In this document: piece after piece, positions 13,951 to 20,282 of the stretch | Layout of the letters: each line of letters opens with the position of its first letter | Numbering within the stretch: position 1 is the first letter of the stretch | Source: a virus | Virus record (IMG/VR): IMGVR_UViG_3300048872_000048 | Coordinates: 1 to 21,715 of that record | Strand: one strand, 5' to 3' | DNA: 21,715 nt | Translations under genes and position numbers: made by a program | Notes under the pieces: generated by a model | What the model was told of the DNA's origin: nothing | The model's database searches: none | What the model saw: only the letters and a program-made list of their open reading frames with translations

Positions 13951-14612
13951 TAAGCGACCTCGCTTGTTATCTCGCCGGACGCGGATACCGCCCGGAATTC
14001 CAGTGAGCACGCACATCCCGGGCCGCAAAGTCTTGTCCCCGGTTCCGATAGTACGCCCACGGGCTGCCACTCCATCGCCGCTTCATCTAAGCAATCGCTA
14101 CAGCTTTTTCCAGACCCGCCAAGTACGTTTCGCTCTTCCATTCCGCCAGCGGCTATCTCGCGAGCACGTACCGCGCTAGCGTAAGTGAAACGTCCAGCGT
14201 TTCCGTAACTCTCGATTCGATTCAAAAAAGCACTACTCAGACTAGACAGTTCTATGCCGTCAACCAGCGCAGAAAATCTTTGCAAGTAGCCCAACTCACG
14301 CTTGAGAATCCCACCAATTTGGCCCCATCCCTTAACGGTGATTTGATTACGCCCACCGTTAGCTAAGAGCCCTAAAGCGCGGTGCATATTTCTAATCTCG
14401 CTAGCGGATCGCAGCGCGAACTCGCTCTTGTTTATAGCCCCGTCCAACAGCGCTTGCCCTATCCCTCTCAAATTCGACTTCGCTTGTGTGACCGCAGTCT
14501 CAACCCACTCTTGTAACTTTGCAGTAGAGACTACTCTCCCGTTCGAGCGATAGAGATACACTCTCCGCGATTCAGACCAAGTAAACGGCGATTTGATTTG
14601 AGAAACAGGCAT
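13950..14612 (-). CDS. Minor head / head morphogenesis protein
   Basis: The 220-residue product follows the portal gene by three bases and precedes the protease, the usual place of the minor head (Mu F / SPP1 gp7-like) protein. The N-terminal two thirds are helical; the C-terminal part has TYASAVRAREIAAGGMEERN, a Cys cluster (C171, C174, C196, C200, C202) and PGTRLCGPGCAC, a metal-site-like pattern found in many phage head proteins at this place. It may help DNA ejection or portal incorporation. The ATG is used without a strong ribosome site, probably by coupling to portal translation. Confidence 0.75.
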   Translation of the reverse strand: MPVSQIKSPFTWSESRRVYLYRSNGRVVSTAKLQEWVETAVTQAKSNLRGIGQALLDGAINKSEFALRSASEIRNMHRALGLLANGGRNQITVKGWGQIGGILKRELGYLQRFSALVDGIELSSLSSAFLNRIESYGNAGRFTYASAVRAREIAAGGMEERNVLGGSGKSCSDCLDEAAMEWQPVGVLSEPGTRLCGPGCACSLEFRAVSASGEITSEVA

Positions 14613-14615
14613 TAA

Positions 14616-16151
14616 CTAATTCACGGGCTCCGCTTCAAGAATTCCTTTTGCGCCGGGCACGGCCTCATCAAGCCAACTACTCGCAGCGTCAATCTCAGCT
14701 TGCGTAGGCTGCATTCCACTCGCTGTCAACTTCGGAGCGGCTTTAGTTTCCGGCGCTACGTCTACCGATGCAGCGGGCGCGCTAATCGATCTTTCTTCGG
14801 GAGTGATCAGCCCTGCGTTGGCCGACATATAGTAGACGTTATCCACCGTCTCATCGAATTGCTGGCCAGTCTCGGCGAGTAGCTTCGATCTCTTTACGCC
14901 GCCTTGAATGTATAGCTTGCCCCAACGCTCGAATAGCTTGTCAGCGTCCGGTTGCAACGCCCGCACTTCGCTGTAATCTGATCGAATAGAAAGTCCAGCA
15001 GTATCGCCCCACTCAGGAAGTAATTGCGCTTCCATTTCTTCCGCTATGCAACCACGAAGAGGCATTAGATATTGCTCAATCGCCTCCTCTCGCGCCTCGC
15101 TCACATTGTGGAAAATACTTCGATCCAGTCCGGCCTCAAGATAAAGGACTATCGCGTTGATCCCTATCACTGCCGGAATCCGCGTCTCAGGCCGACCGCC
15201 CATAGTTCCCAAGCTCATGTCCTTAGCTTTCATTCCGAGATTCGGGAACTCCATCGCCATACTCATTACAGGGAAGCCGCCTCGTTTATCCCCGGTAATC
15301 GATCTCTGTAGGGTATCCTTGATCACCTTTGCATTTTCTTCCGACAGCTCCGCTTCGCCCTTTGGAACGACCGCAAAAGGAGCAACACCGAGATTCTTCA
15401 GTGTAATAGCGGAGTAATTTGCTATCTCGTTGTCTGTGTAGATTTCCCGTAGCACTGAATTCAACGGGGAGATTCCGCAACGAGTCGCTGGATTCAAACC
15501 GTCTCGAAAGTGAACAACGTCCTCGACCGGAATACGATAAACAACGGTATCGACTTTAACCTGATAGTAGTCCACGAACTCACTACTACTCGAATCAAGA
15601 GCACCGCCTTCGTACCCGCCAGCCCAACCGCCGCCGCCAACCATCCCCGGCCAATGCGGGCGAATCTGATAGAACGGCCAGTAGCGCAAGCCTATCACTT
15701 GCCCGAATGCGTTTCTTTGCTTTTGGAGATAGAAGTTACCGCTGATAATCCAGTTAGCAGCGAAACTCTTCCATAAAGTTTGCCCGCTGTAATACCTCGA
15801 CGGCCTCTTCAGTAATGCCAACAACGGATGATCCAGCACGTTAGTTTTCTTACCAGCTTCATCCGTCTTCGTGACTAACCACGGAGCCTCCGGGAGATTC
15901 TTTCCGAGCCAACGAATCGCCGCTGCAACTATGGAGCTATCGTCAAGACTTCCAACTTCCTTGGCGAAATCAATCTTGGTGTTCCTGTACTTACCAAGAG
16001 AATCGGAATAACTATCCCACTCACTCTCACTTTGAAAGAGTCGAATCGCAGAGCTTCCGCCGTAGCGCGAGAACGGAATCTCGTTACGTTCCTTAGCGGC
16101 TTTCATCGCATCCGCTGCCGCCTCTGTTGGGTTGAAAAGAATGTGATCCAT
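14616..16151 (-). CDS. Portal protein, HK97 type
   Basis: At 511 residues this fits the portal, the dodecameric ring through which DNA enters the head. Matching patterns are a folded clip/stem start (VAAAIRWLGKNLPEAPWLV, HPLLALLKRPSRYYSGQTLW), SGNFYLQKQRNAFGQVIGL, IPVEDVVHFRDGLNP, GISPLNSV and YTDNEIANYSAITLKNLGVAPFAVV, then the Pro/Ala-rich tail. It is flanked by large terminase and minor head genes, as expected. The start lies ten bases after palindrome copy 7. Confidence 0.93.
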   Translation of the reverse strand: MDHILFNPTEAAADAMKAAKERNEIPFSRYGGSSAIRLFQSESEWDSYSDSLGKYRNTKIDFAKEVGSLDDSSIVAAAIRWLGKNLPEAPWLVTKTDEAGKKTNVLDHPLLALLKRPSRYYSGQTLWKSFAANWIISGNFYLQKQRNAFGQVIGLRYWPFYQIRPHWPGMVGGGGWAGGYEGGALDSSSSEFVDYYQVKVDTVVYRIPVEDVVHFRDGLNPATRCGISPLNSVLREIYTDNEIANYSAITLKNLGVAPFAVVPKGEAELSEENAKVIKDTLQRSITGDKRGGFPVMSMAMEFPNLGMKAKDMSLGTMGGRPETRIPAVIGINAIVLYLEAGLDRSIFHNVSEAREEAIEQYLMPLRGCIAEEMEAQLLPEWGDTAGLSIRSDYSEVRALQPDADKLFERWGKLYIQGGVKRSKLLAETGQQFDETVDNVYYMSANAGLITPEERSISAPAASVDVAPETKAAPKLTASGMQPTQAEIDAASSWLDEAVPGAKGILEAEPVN

Positions 16152-16161
16152 TTAACTTTTC

Positions 16162-16177
16162 GTCACGGTGCCGTGAC
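16162..16177. repeat. Intergenic palindrome, copy 7 (GTGC centre)
   Basis: GTCACGGTGCCGTGAC, a perfect palindrome with seven-base arms around TG. It abuts the TAA stop of the terminase gene on the minus strand and precedes the portal ATG by ten bases. It is the only copy without a GNRA-type loop on either strand. Confidence 0.95.
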
Positions 16178-17680
16178 TTAATACGCGGTCATAATCTTCT
16201 TAGCCGCTCGCCCTACGTTATCGACGTAACAAACGAGATAGCGAGTCTTGTCAAGCCCGTGGTTGTTCTCAGCAACGGGCGTTTCCTTAACCGATCGCCC
16301 GTCAGAACCTTTCGGCCACACGTAGCTCTCATACTCTTCCTCGGCACAGCAAGGCTTCCGCGCGTCGATCAGCCTTTGATCCCTCTCCACCAGACTGTCG
16401 CGCATATACATCAAGCGCGGTTTATCATCACCCGCCTTTCTAAGTCGCTGGGTCACAGCCTGAATACCGGGCGAGATAGACTTGTATGCCGCTGTGGTCC
16501 TGAGGTTGAATTCAGTGAGAGTATGTCCGCTATGCCTATCTCTCTCGGTCGAGCGAATCGCGAGCTTGCAGTGAGAGCAATAGGTGTTATGCTGCTCAAA
16601 CGTCGCTCGATCCTCTGCGTCGTGGTCAACAATGATAGCCTGCGGCCTCGGCTCGTCCTTCATCGTTCCAAGGATGACCGCTAGATGATCTTCGACGGTT
16701 CTCTGCGTGTGATAAACCTCTCGATAGCGAATTAGCCTACCGTCTCCGTCTTGAGCCCAAGCGGACCAAGCAAAAGGATTTGTATACCCGAAGTCTACCG
16801 TCCAGAAGCGCGGCCACTCGGCGGGTATCTCGCGGCGGGCGATGATATGAATAGCAGGGTCCCAAACGTCTTCGTAAACCATCCCCTCGGCTGCGGCCCA
16901 GATTCCATCGCAGTATCTTTTCTTACGAACGCCGGTCAGCCCTTGAAGTACAGCGAGACTCCTTCGCCCTTGATCTGTGATTGCGCCAGTCTGCGGATTG
17001 AAAAGCGTAGGATTATCCAAGTGACGACTTTCGAGAAACTCTAATCGCCCTTCATCTCCGAACTGCTTAATCCAGTGAGTAGGCGCGGACGGATTGCAAT
17101 CGCCTATCAACTGACCGTAAGGCATCCCACCGGCACGGCCCGTCGCGCGAGTAGCTAGAGTCTCCCACTCGTTTACATCAAGCTCTTCCGCTTGATTAAC
17201 GTAAATGACATCACGTTCGGACGATAGCACGCGGGTAGGATTATCCATCCCGCCTATCCACACTTGAGAGCCGTTCGGGTACTCGTACTTCGTCGGGCGA
17301 GACTTACCCTGTTTCGTGACCGGAGAGTTTTCGCCAAGCACTAACCGCTCGTAAGTTTGAAGCACGGTGCTTATCGTAGACTGATAGGTCTTGCGGACTA
17401 TAGCTGCCTGTGCGCGCGGATACTGCCACATTAGAGCGTCAAGCTTTCGAAGCGCGGCCAATGTTTTCCCGGTCTCCGATGGCCCAGAAATTACCACCTG
17501 CTGATTCTTCGTGTTCCAAAGCTTAAGCGCCGCTCCGTAGGGCACGTAGTTGTTAATCGGCTGTAAGTCAACTTCCTCAACTTCCGGCAGCGGCCCTAAT
17601 CCCTCCGCGCACATATCAATCATAGCGTCGAACAGTCTCGGCGCTTGCGCTTTAGGTTGTAACCACTCTTGAGGAACCAT
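16178..17680 (-). CDS. Large terminase subunit with a zinc-finger-like insert
   Basis: The 500-residue ATPase/nuclease packages and cuts phage DNA. Visible motifs are Walker A GPSETGKT (66-73), Walker B DVIYVNQAEE (157-166), the coupling motif GDCNPS (193-198), and the RuvC-type nuclease residues D296 (VDFGYT), D352/D354 (VDHDAEDR) and D477 (NNHGLDKTRY). Between the second and third nuclease motifs is an unusual C-x2-C-x11-H-x2-H stretch (C368, C371, H383, H386) like a zinc finger. No small terminase is recognised next to it. The ATG at 17680 follows a terminator hairpin and has only a weak ribosome site. Confidence 0.95.
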   Translation of the reverse strand: MVPQEWLQPKAQAPRLFDAMIDMCAEGLGPLPEVEEVDLQPINNYVPYGAALKLWNTKNQQVVISGPSETGKTLAALRKLDALMWQYPRAQAAIVRKTYQSTISTVLQTYERLVLGENSPVTKQGKSRPTKYEYPNGSQVWIGGMDNPTRVLSSERDVIYVNQAEELDVNEWETLATRATGRAGGMPYGQLIGDCNPSAPTHWIKQFGDEGRLEFLESRHLDNPTLFNPQTGAITDQGRRSLAVLQGLTGVRKKRYCDGIWAAAEGMVYEDVWDPAIHIIARREIPAEWPRFWTVDFGYTNPFAWSAWAQDGDGRLIRYREVYHTQRTVEDHLAVILGTMKDEPRPQAIIVDHDAEDRATFEQHNTYCSHCKLAIRSTERDRHSGHTLTEFNLRTTAAYKSISPGIQAVTQRLRKAGDDKPRLMYMRDSLVERDQRLIDARKPCCAEEEYESYVWPKGSDGRSVKETPVAENNHGLDKTRYLVCYVDNVGRAAKKIMTAY

Positions 17681-17681
17681 A

Positions 17682-17731
17682 GTGCTCTAAAACGACAAAG
17701 CCGCCTCCAGCGATTTCTCGCTAGAAGCGGC
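17682..17731 (-). terminator. Intrinsic terminator upstream of the large terminase gene
   Basis: On the minus strand 17731-17700 forms a 14-pair stem with two G-U pairs and a GAAA tetraloop (GCCGC ... AGCGA-GAAA-UCGCU ... GCGGC), followed by TTTGTCGTTTT. It lies between the early-side small genes and the terminase ATG, so transcription of the late genes probably needs read-through, antitermination or a promoter that avoids it. Confidence 0.75.
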
Positions 17732-17862
17732 ATTACTAGAAGCTCGACGCTCGCGCACGCCCACGGGATAGCGCGATTAACCAGACGGCCTATGTTAGTT
17801 TGATTGCGAATTCATATTGACTTTTTCTCAGCGCACAACAGGTAGTTGTTTCACCGCGAAGG

Positions 17863-17889
17863 GTACACTATATGTATACTATCTGTCAA
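17863..17889 (-). promoter_or_regulatory. Possible promoter/operator for the late genes
   Basis: On the minus strand TTGACA (17889-17884) is followed by two direct repeats, ATAGTATAC (17882-17874) and ATAGTGTAC (17871-17863), one helical turn (11 bases) apart. TTGACA matches a -35 box, but at 16-18 bases the -10 position reads only TGTACC/GTACCC, so an activator or phage-specific factor may be needed. The opposite strand offers TTGTTT-N17-TATATG. The direction is uncertain. Confidence 0.35.
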
Positions 17890-17912
17890 CAGCGGATTAA
17901 CGGGCAGGATTA

Positions 17913-17928
17913 ATCACGGCAACGTGAC
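17913..17928. repeat. Intergenic palindrome, copy 8 (first base variant)
   Basis: ATCACGGCAACGTGAC, differing from consensus at the first base. It lies in the non-coding leader, 72 bases after the stop of the 40-residue ORF and about 24 bases upstream of the TTGACA-containing repeats on the minus strand. Confidence 0.9.
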
Positions 17929-18000
17929 TCGGAAAGCGAGAAAGTATCTCCTTTTCAATCGAAGGGAAGCTGAGATCGGTAATTCTGTAAACTCGACCGC

Positions 18001-18123
18001 TTACGGTTCTTTCCTGTTCGGCCAAGGCGTAGCCTTCGCGTGACTCACCTTCCACTTGTACAGCAATTCGGCAACTCGCTGTAGAACCTTTGTCATCTCA
18101 AGCCAGAATTCCTTATCGGTCAT
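18001..18123 (-). CDS. Small hypothetical protein (40 aa)
   Basis: The product begins MTDKEFWLEMTKVLQRVAELL, an amphipathic helix, and ends in a Pro/Lys-rich tail. Its ATG lies two bases after the stop of the preceding 50-residue ORF, and AAGG is present about ten bases upstream. It is the last gene of the small-gene run before the terminase leader. Supported only by spacing and ribosome site. Confidence 0.5.
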   Translation of the reverse strand: MTDKEFWLEMTKVLQRVAELLYKWKVSHAKATPWPNRKEP

Positions 18124-18125
18124 TC

Positions 18126-18278
18126 TTACTTTACCTTCGGCTGCCGATTCGCCGCGATGATACAAACGGCCACCTTGGTCATATCGCCCTCGGCAATCTC
18201 TTCTGGCCTCTCTTCGCTAATCGCCGGGAGTGAACCGCTGCGTCCCTTAACGAGTCTAGGTGCCGTTATGGTGCTCAT
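18126..18278 (-). CDS. Small hypothetical protein (50 aa)
   Basis: Begins MSTITAPRLVKGRSG and contains GDMTKVAVCIIAANRQPKVK at the C-terminus, with GGAAGG about ten bases before the ATG. It is coupled to the next ORF by a two-base gap. No family is recognised; it could be a small regulator or virion protein. Confidence 0.5.
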   Translation of the reverse strand: MSTITAPRLVKGRSGSLPAISEERPEEIAEGDMTKVAVCIIAANRQPKVK

Positions 18279-18345
18279 TCAATCTCACCCTTCCTCACTC
18301 CCCTTCTCGATTCAAAAAGCTCAGGTTGGGACAAGAGCTAGAAAA

Positions 18346-18361
18346 GTCACGGTGACGTGAC
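18346..18361. repeat. Intergenic palindrome, copy 9 (GTGA centre)
   Basis: GTCACGGTGACGTGAC, four bases after the TAA stop of the 112-residue membrane protein gene. The loop GTGA still matches GNRA on the plus strand although two of four loop bases changed. Confidence 0.95.
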
Positions 18362-18365
18362 TCGC

Positions 18366-18704
18366 TTACCAATTCCTTTCGTTCGTCTGACCTTCCAATC
18401 CAATCCACAAGGCCGCGCCAATGGCAGCGCGGCCTAACCACTTGAAGCCGTGACCGATGCGACGGAACACGCTTGCGCTCTTAACGGGCGGGGTTTCGAC
18501 AACTAGCTCTTCAAGGGTTACTTCCTGACCTTCGCTAGAGTGTTGATTGCTGGCGCTAGGAGCCTGTTTATGAGGCTTTTCAGGGCCGGACGTGTATTGG
18601 GTTAATCTTGCGCTAGTGGCAGGATTCGCGTTGGCCTTCACGGATAAAACGGCCCAAAGGATTAGGCTGACGAGTATAGCGAGAGACAGTATTCTAAGTC
18701 TCAT
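18366..18704 (-). CDS. Secreted or membrane-anchored protein with two hydrophobic segments (112 aa)
   Basis: An N-terminal signal-like segment (RILSLAILVSLILWAVLSV, residues 4-22) is followed by KANANPA, a possible signal peptidase site, then a polar Ser/Pro/Gln/Glu-rich stretch to residue ~80 and a second hydrophobic piece near the C-terminus (FKWLGRAAIGAALWIGLEG). The start overlaps the preceding stop as ATGA, so translation is coupled. It could belong to lysis or superinfection exclusion, but nothing proves this. Confidence 0.75.
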   Translation of the reverse strand: MRLRILSLAILVSLILWAVLSVKANANPATSARLTQYTSGPEKPHKQAPSASNQHSSEGQEVTLEELVVETPPVKSASVFRRIGHGFKWLGRAAIGAALWIGLEGQTNERNW

Positions 18705-19039
18705 TCGGCGCTCTCCGCTATCTTGGAAATCTCCGCCTCGGTCAAAGTCTCTTCGCCTTTACGGAACTCTTGCCACGCGCCGTCGATTCGCTCGCCGTCC
18801 TTGTCCTTGATAGTAAGATTGCAATAATCAACTCCCGACACCTCGCCTTGAGTTACCCAACAGACAATCTCTGCAACTTCAGGTCTTGCTTTCACGAGTT
18901 CACGGCAAGAGTTAAGAACCGCTATGCCCGTGGCCGGATCAATCGCATCGGTTAAACCCGTCTGCGCGTCGAACCGAATTCGACTCACAAGCGGATGAGC
19001 GATCAGAAAGCGAATGCAATCGGCGAGAAGCTTATTCAT
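18701..19039 (-). CDS. Hypothetical protein (112 aa)
   Basis: A compact, mixed alpha/beta-looking soluble protein beginning MNKLLADCIRFLIAHPLVSRI and ending in an acidic helix (LTEAEISKIAESAE). Its ATG directly follows the TGA of the 37-residue gene, and its stop overlaps the next start. No family is recognised. Confidence 0.75.
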   Translation of the reverse strand: MNKLLADCIRFLIAHPLVSRIRFDAQTGLTDAIDPATGIAVLNSCRELVKARPEVAEIVCWVTQGEVSGVDYCNLTIKDKDGERIDGAWQEFRKGEETLTEAEISKIAESAE

Positions 19040-19153
19040 TCATACCACCCCTCGATGCTGCAACCACTCAGCGAACGAATGCTCCGTCGCGTAATTGCGA
19101 TGCCCTAACTGCCGCTCTAGTTCGTAAATCTCTTTCAGTAGCATCATTATCAT
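19040..19153 (-). CDS. Small hypothetical protein (37 aa)
   Basis: The product is MIMMLLKEIYELERQLG followed by a short tail, mostly helix. Its ATG overlaps the stop of the upstream gene (ATGA), and its stop abuts the ATG of the downstream gene. These two junctions are the main support for it being real. Confidence 0.65.
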   Translation of the reverse strand: MIMMLLKEIYELERQLGHRNYATEHSFAEWLQHRGVV

Positions 19154-19518
19154 TTGAACGCCTCCAATAACGCCGCCCATTGCTCGGCCTTGATAATCGT
19201 CAACTGCTCGGTCGGCCCGTCCTCGGATTGCATCTCAACCACGTTGGTCCAGACCGTGCCGGGTCGGAGCGAGCGGGCGATTCGCCTGAACGGCTCTAGC
19301 GCCTTCTCCCGTCTCGATCTCGCCTCGGTTGAAAGCAGCGGGTCAGGCACGTTCTCACTTGGCCTCATAGCGGCTTCCCGTTCTAGCCGTCTCAGAATCT
19401 CATCGCTTCCAGCTTTGAGCCGTCGCGCAATACTCCCATTGCTGTGAATCTTGTACACGCTAGCGAAAGCCTCAACTAGCTCCACTGGCGTCATATCCGC
19501 TGGGTTCAGTTCGATCAT
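19150..19518 (-). CDS. Hypothetical protein (122 aa)
   Basis: A largely helical, charged protein: MTPVELVEAFASVY and GSIARRLKAGSDEILRRLERE near the N-terminus, PFRRIARSLRPGTVW in the middle and KAEQWAALLEAF at the end. The N-terminal half might bind nucleic acid. It starts six bases after the stop of the zinc-ribbon ORF and is translationally coupled to the next gene. A small-terminase role cannot be excluded by position but no motif supports it. Confidence 0.75.
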   Translation of the reverse strand: MIELNPADMTPVELVEAFASVYKIHSNGSIARRLKAGSDEILRRLEREAAMRPSENVPDPLLSTEARSRREKALEPFRRIARSLRPGTVWTNVVEMQSEDGPTEQLTIIKAEQWAALLEAFK

Positions 19519-19524
19519 AGCTTT

Positions 19525-19704
19525 TTACAACGGCTGCTTATTACTTCCGCTGCTCTTACTCGAACGTTTTACGGCTTGATCTTCTGGGGTTCTAGTTACA
19601 CGCGGGGCTACTATTGGAGAATCTTGACGCTCGCGACCGCAGCTTTGACAGACAGCCGAAGCTTCGCGGTTTTCCTTACGGCATCTTGGACACTGCCACG
19701 ACAA
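19525..19704 (-). CDS. Small zinc-ribbon protein (59 aa, TTG start)
   Basis: The protein begins with WQCPRCRKENREASAVCQSC, a clear C-x2-C ... C-x2-C zinc ribbon (about residues 5-20), followed by a flexible basic tail. The TTG start is chosen because AAGG lies about ten bases upstream and only one base separates it from the stop of the preceding membrane-peptide ORF; an in-frame stop lies just upstream and no ATG is available. It may act as a small transcription or DNA-binding factor. Confidence 0.6.
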   Translation of the reverse strand: MSWQCPRCRKENREASAVCQSCGRERQDSPIVAPRVTRTPEDQAVKRSSKSSGSNKQPL

Positions 19705-19705
19705 T

Positions 19706-19819
19706 TCAACGCCTTCGCTTTCCGGGCACTATTACTAATAGATAGAAAAGACAAAGACCGGCAACGAAGAGACAGGCCCCCTCTATCGCAAGCCAGATAA
19801 CGATACGACTCCAATTCAC
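19706..19819 (-). CDS. Single-membrane-segment small protein (37 aa, GTG start)
   Basis: The sequence is MNWSRIVIWLAIEGACLF, then VAGLCLFYLLVIVP and a basic end GKRRR: one transmembrane helix with a positive C-terminus. It ends one base before the zinc-ribbon ORF. No strong ribosome site precedes the GTG. It resembles small phage holin-like or membrane peptides in form only. Confidence 0.5.
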   Translation of the reverse strand: MNWSRIVIWLAIEGACLFVAGLCLFYLLVIVPGKRRR

Positions 19820-19869
19820 AATCGGTAGTCTATCACACTAAGAAAGGATAGCGATAGTGAAAAGATTCA

Positions 19870-19885
19870 GTCACGTTGCCGTGAC
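19870..19885. repeat. Intergenic palindrome, copy 10 (TTGC centre on plus)
   Basis: GTCACGTTGCCGTGAC, abutting the TAA stop of the 51-residue gene on the minus strand; loop GCAA on the transcribed strand. It is the rightmost copy found; none occurs from here to the window end. Confidence 0.95.
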
Positions 19886-20041
19886 TTACCGCTCCTCGAA
19901 AAGCTCATCGATGGCGGTATAAGGAATCCCGTTGTAAGTTCCGCCCGCTGGTTTCCCGTCTGCGTCAACGTGATGAATCCAGTCAGCCGATGCGGTCTGT
20001 ATCCTTATATCATACGGCGGCTTAATCGTGGTCGTTTTCAT
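19886..20041 (-). CDS. Small hypothetical protein (51 aa)
   Basis: Begins MKTTTIKPPYDIRIQTASAD and contains WIHHVDADGKPAGG and YNGIPYTAIDELFEER, which looks like a small soluble folded domain. The ATG overlaps the stop of the membrane-peptide ORF (ATGA). Palindrome copy 10 follows its TAA directly. No family is recognised. Confidence 0.65.
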   Translation of the reverse strand: MKTTTIKPPYDIRIQTASADWIHHVDADGKPAGGTYNGIPYTAIDELFEER

Positions 20042-20106
20042 CTCATCATCCAAACTACTACGACTAGCCAGAGTGGGATTATGACTATCTTAATGTCGCG
20101 TTTCAC
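20038..20106 (-). CDS. 22-residue membrane peptide (GTG start)
   Basis: The frame reads MKRDIKIVIIPLWLVVVVWMMR, a bare membrane helix with charged ends. Its GTG overlaps the upstream TGA as GTGA and its own TGA overlaps the next ATG as ATGA, so it fills the gap exactly. The same frame is open back to 20226, giving a 62-residue alternative, but that part overlaps another gene with a better ribosome site. Confidence 0.45.
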   Translation of the reverse strand: MKRDIKIVIIPLWLVVVVWMMR

Positions 20107-20279
20107 CTTGGCCCGTTCACGACAGCGTAACCGAGAGCCACCCGCCACCCGCATAGTATCGCGTATACAATTAGTATAGTAACGAGTGGTGATTCTTCGT
20201 TGACTAGAAGTGCCCTTAAACTCCATCGAAAGAACTTTGAGGCGGAGTCGAACTCGTGATTCTCAAATTTAATATACAT
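20103..20279 (-). CDS. Small membrane protein (58 aa)
   Basis: Begins MYIKFENHEFDSASKFFRW and has one hydrophobic segment, LVTILIVYAILCGWRVALG (about residues 32-50). AGGAG, lying within the last codons of the upstream gene, is about ten bases from the ATG, a good start. It is followed by a GTGA overlap with the 22-residue peptide. Confidence 0.6.
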   Translation of the reverse strand: MYIKFENHEFDSASKFFRWSLRALLVNEESPLVTILIVYAILCGWRVALGYAVVNGPR

Positions 20280-20282
20280 CGC

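Larger units (their letters stand above)
17732..18000. other. Non-coding leader region between small genes and terminase
   Basis: With the terminator, about 320 bases from 17681 to 18000 hold no convincing gene. The region contains the terminator, a TTGACA-containing repeat region (17863-17889) and palindrome copy 8. A six-codon ATG frame on the minus strand (MNSQSN) at about 17816 could be a leader peptide but has no support. A 65-codon plus-strand frame starting with TTG at 17846 runs through the palindrome and looks like chance. Confidence 0.6.

Noticed and set aside
17846-18043. Plus-strand 65-codon frame in the terminase leader
   Set aside because: It needs a TTG start, runs through a palindrome copy and over the end of the minus-strand 40-residue ORF, and has no ribosome site or recognisable sequence.
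1885-19885. The palindromes as a CRISPR array
   Set aside because: Spacing is irregular and kilobases wide, the units are 16-bp palindromes at gene ends, and there are no cas genes.
20238-20265. tRNA T-arm-like GAGTTCGACTC, possible tRNA or attachment-site fragment
   Set aside because: The flanks do not make a five-pair T stem or an acceptor stem, no anticodon arm is near, and the stretch lies in the coding part of the 58-residue ORF.
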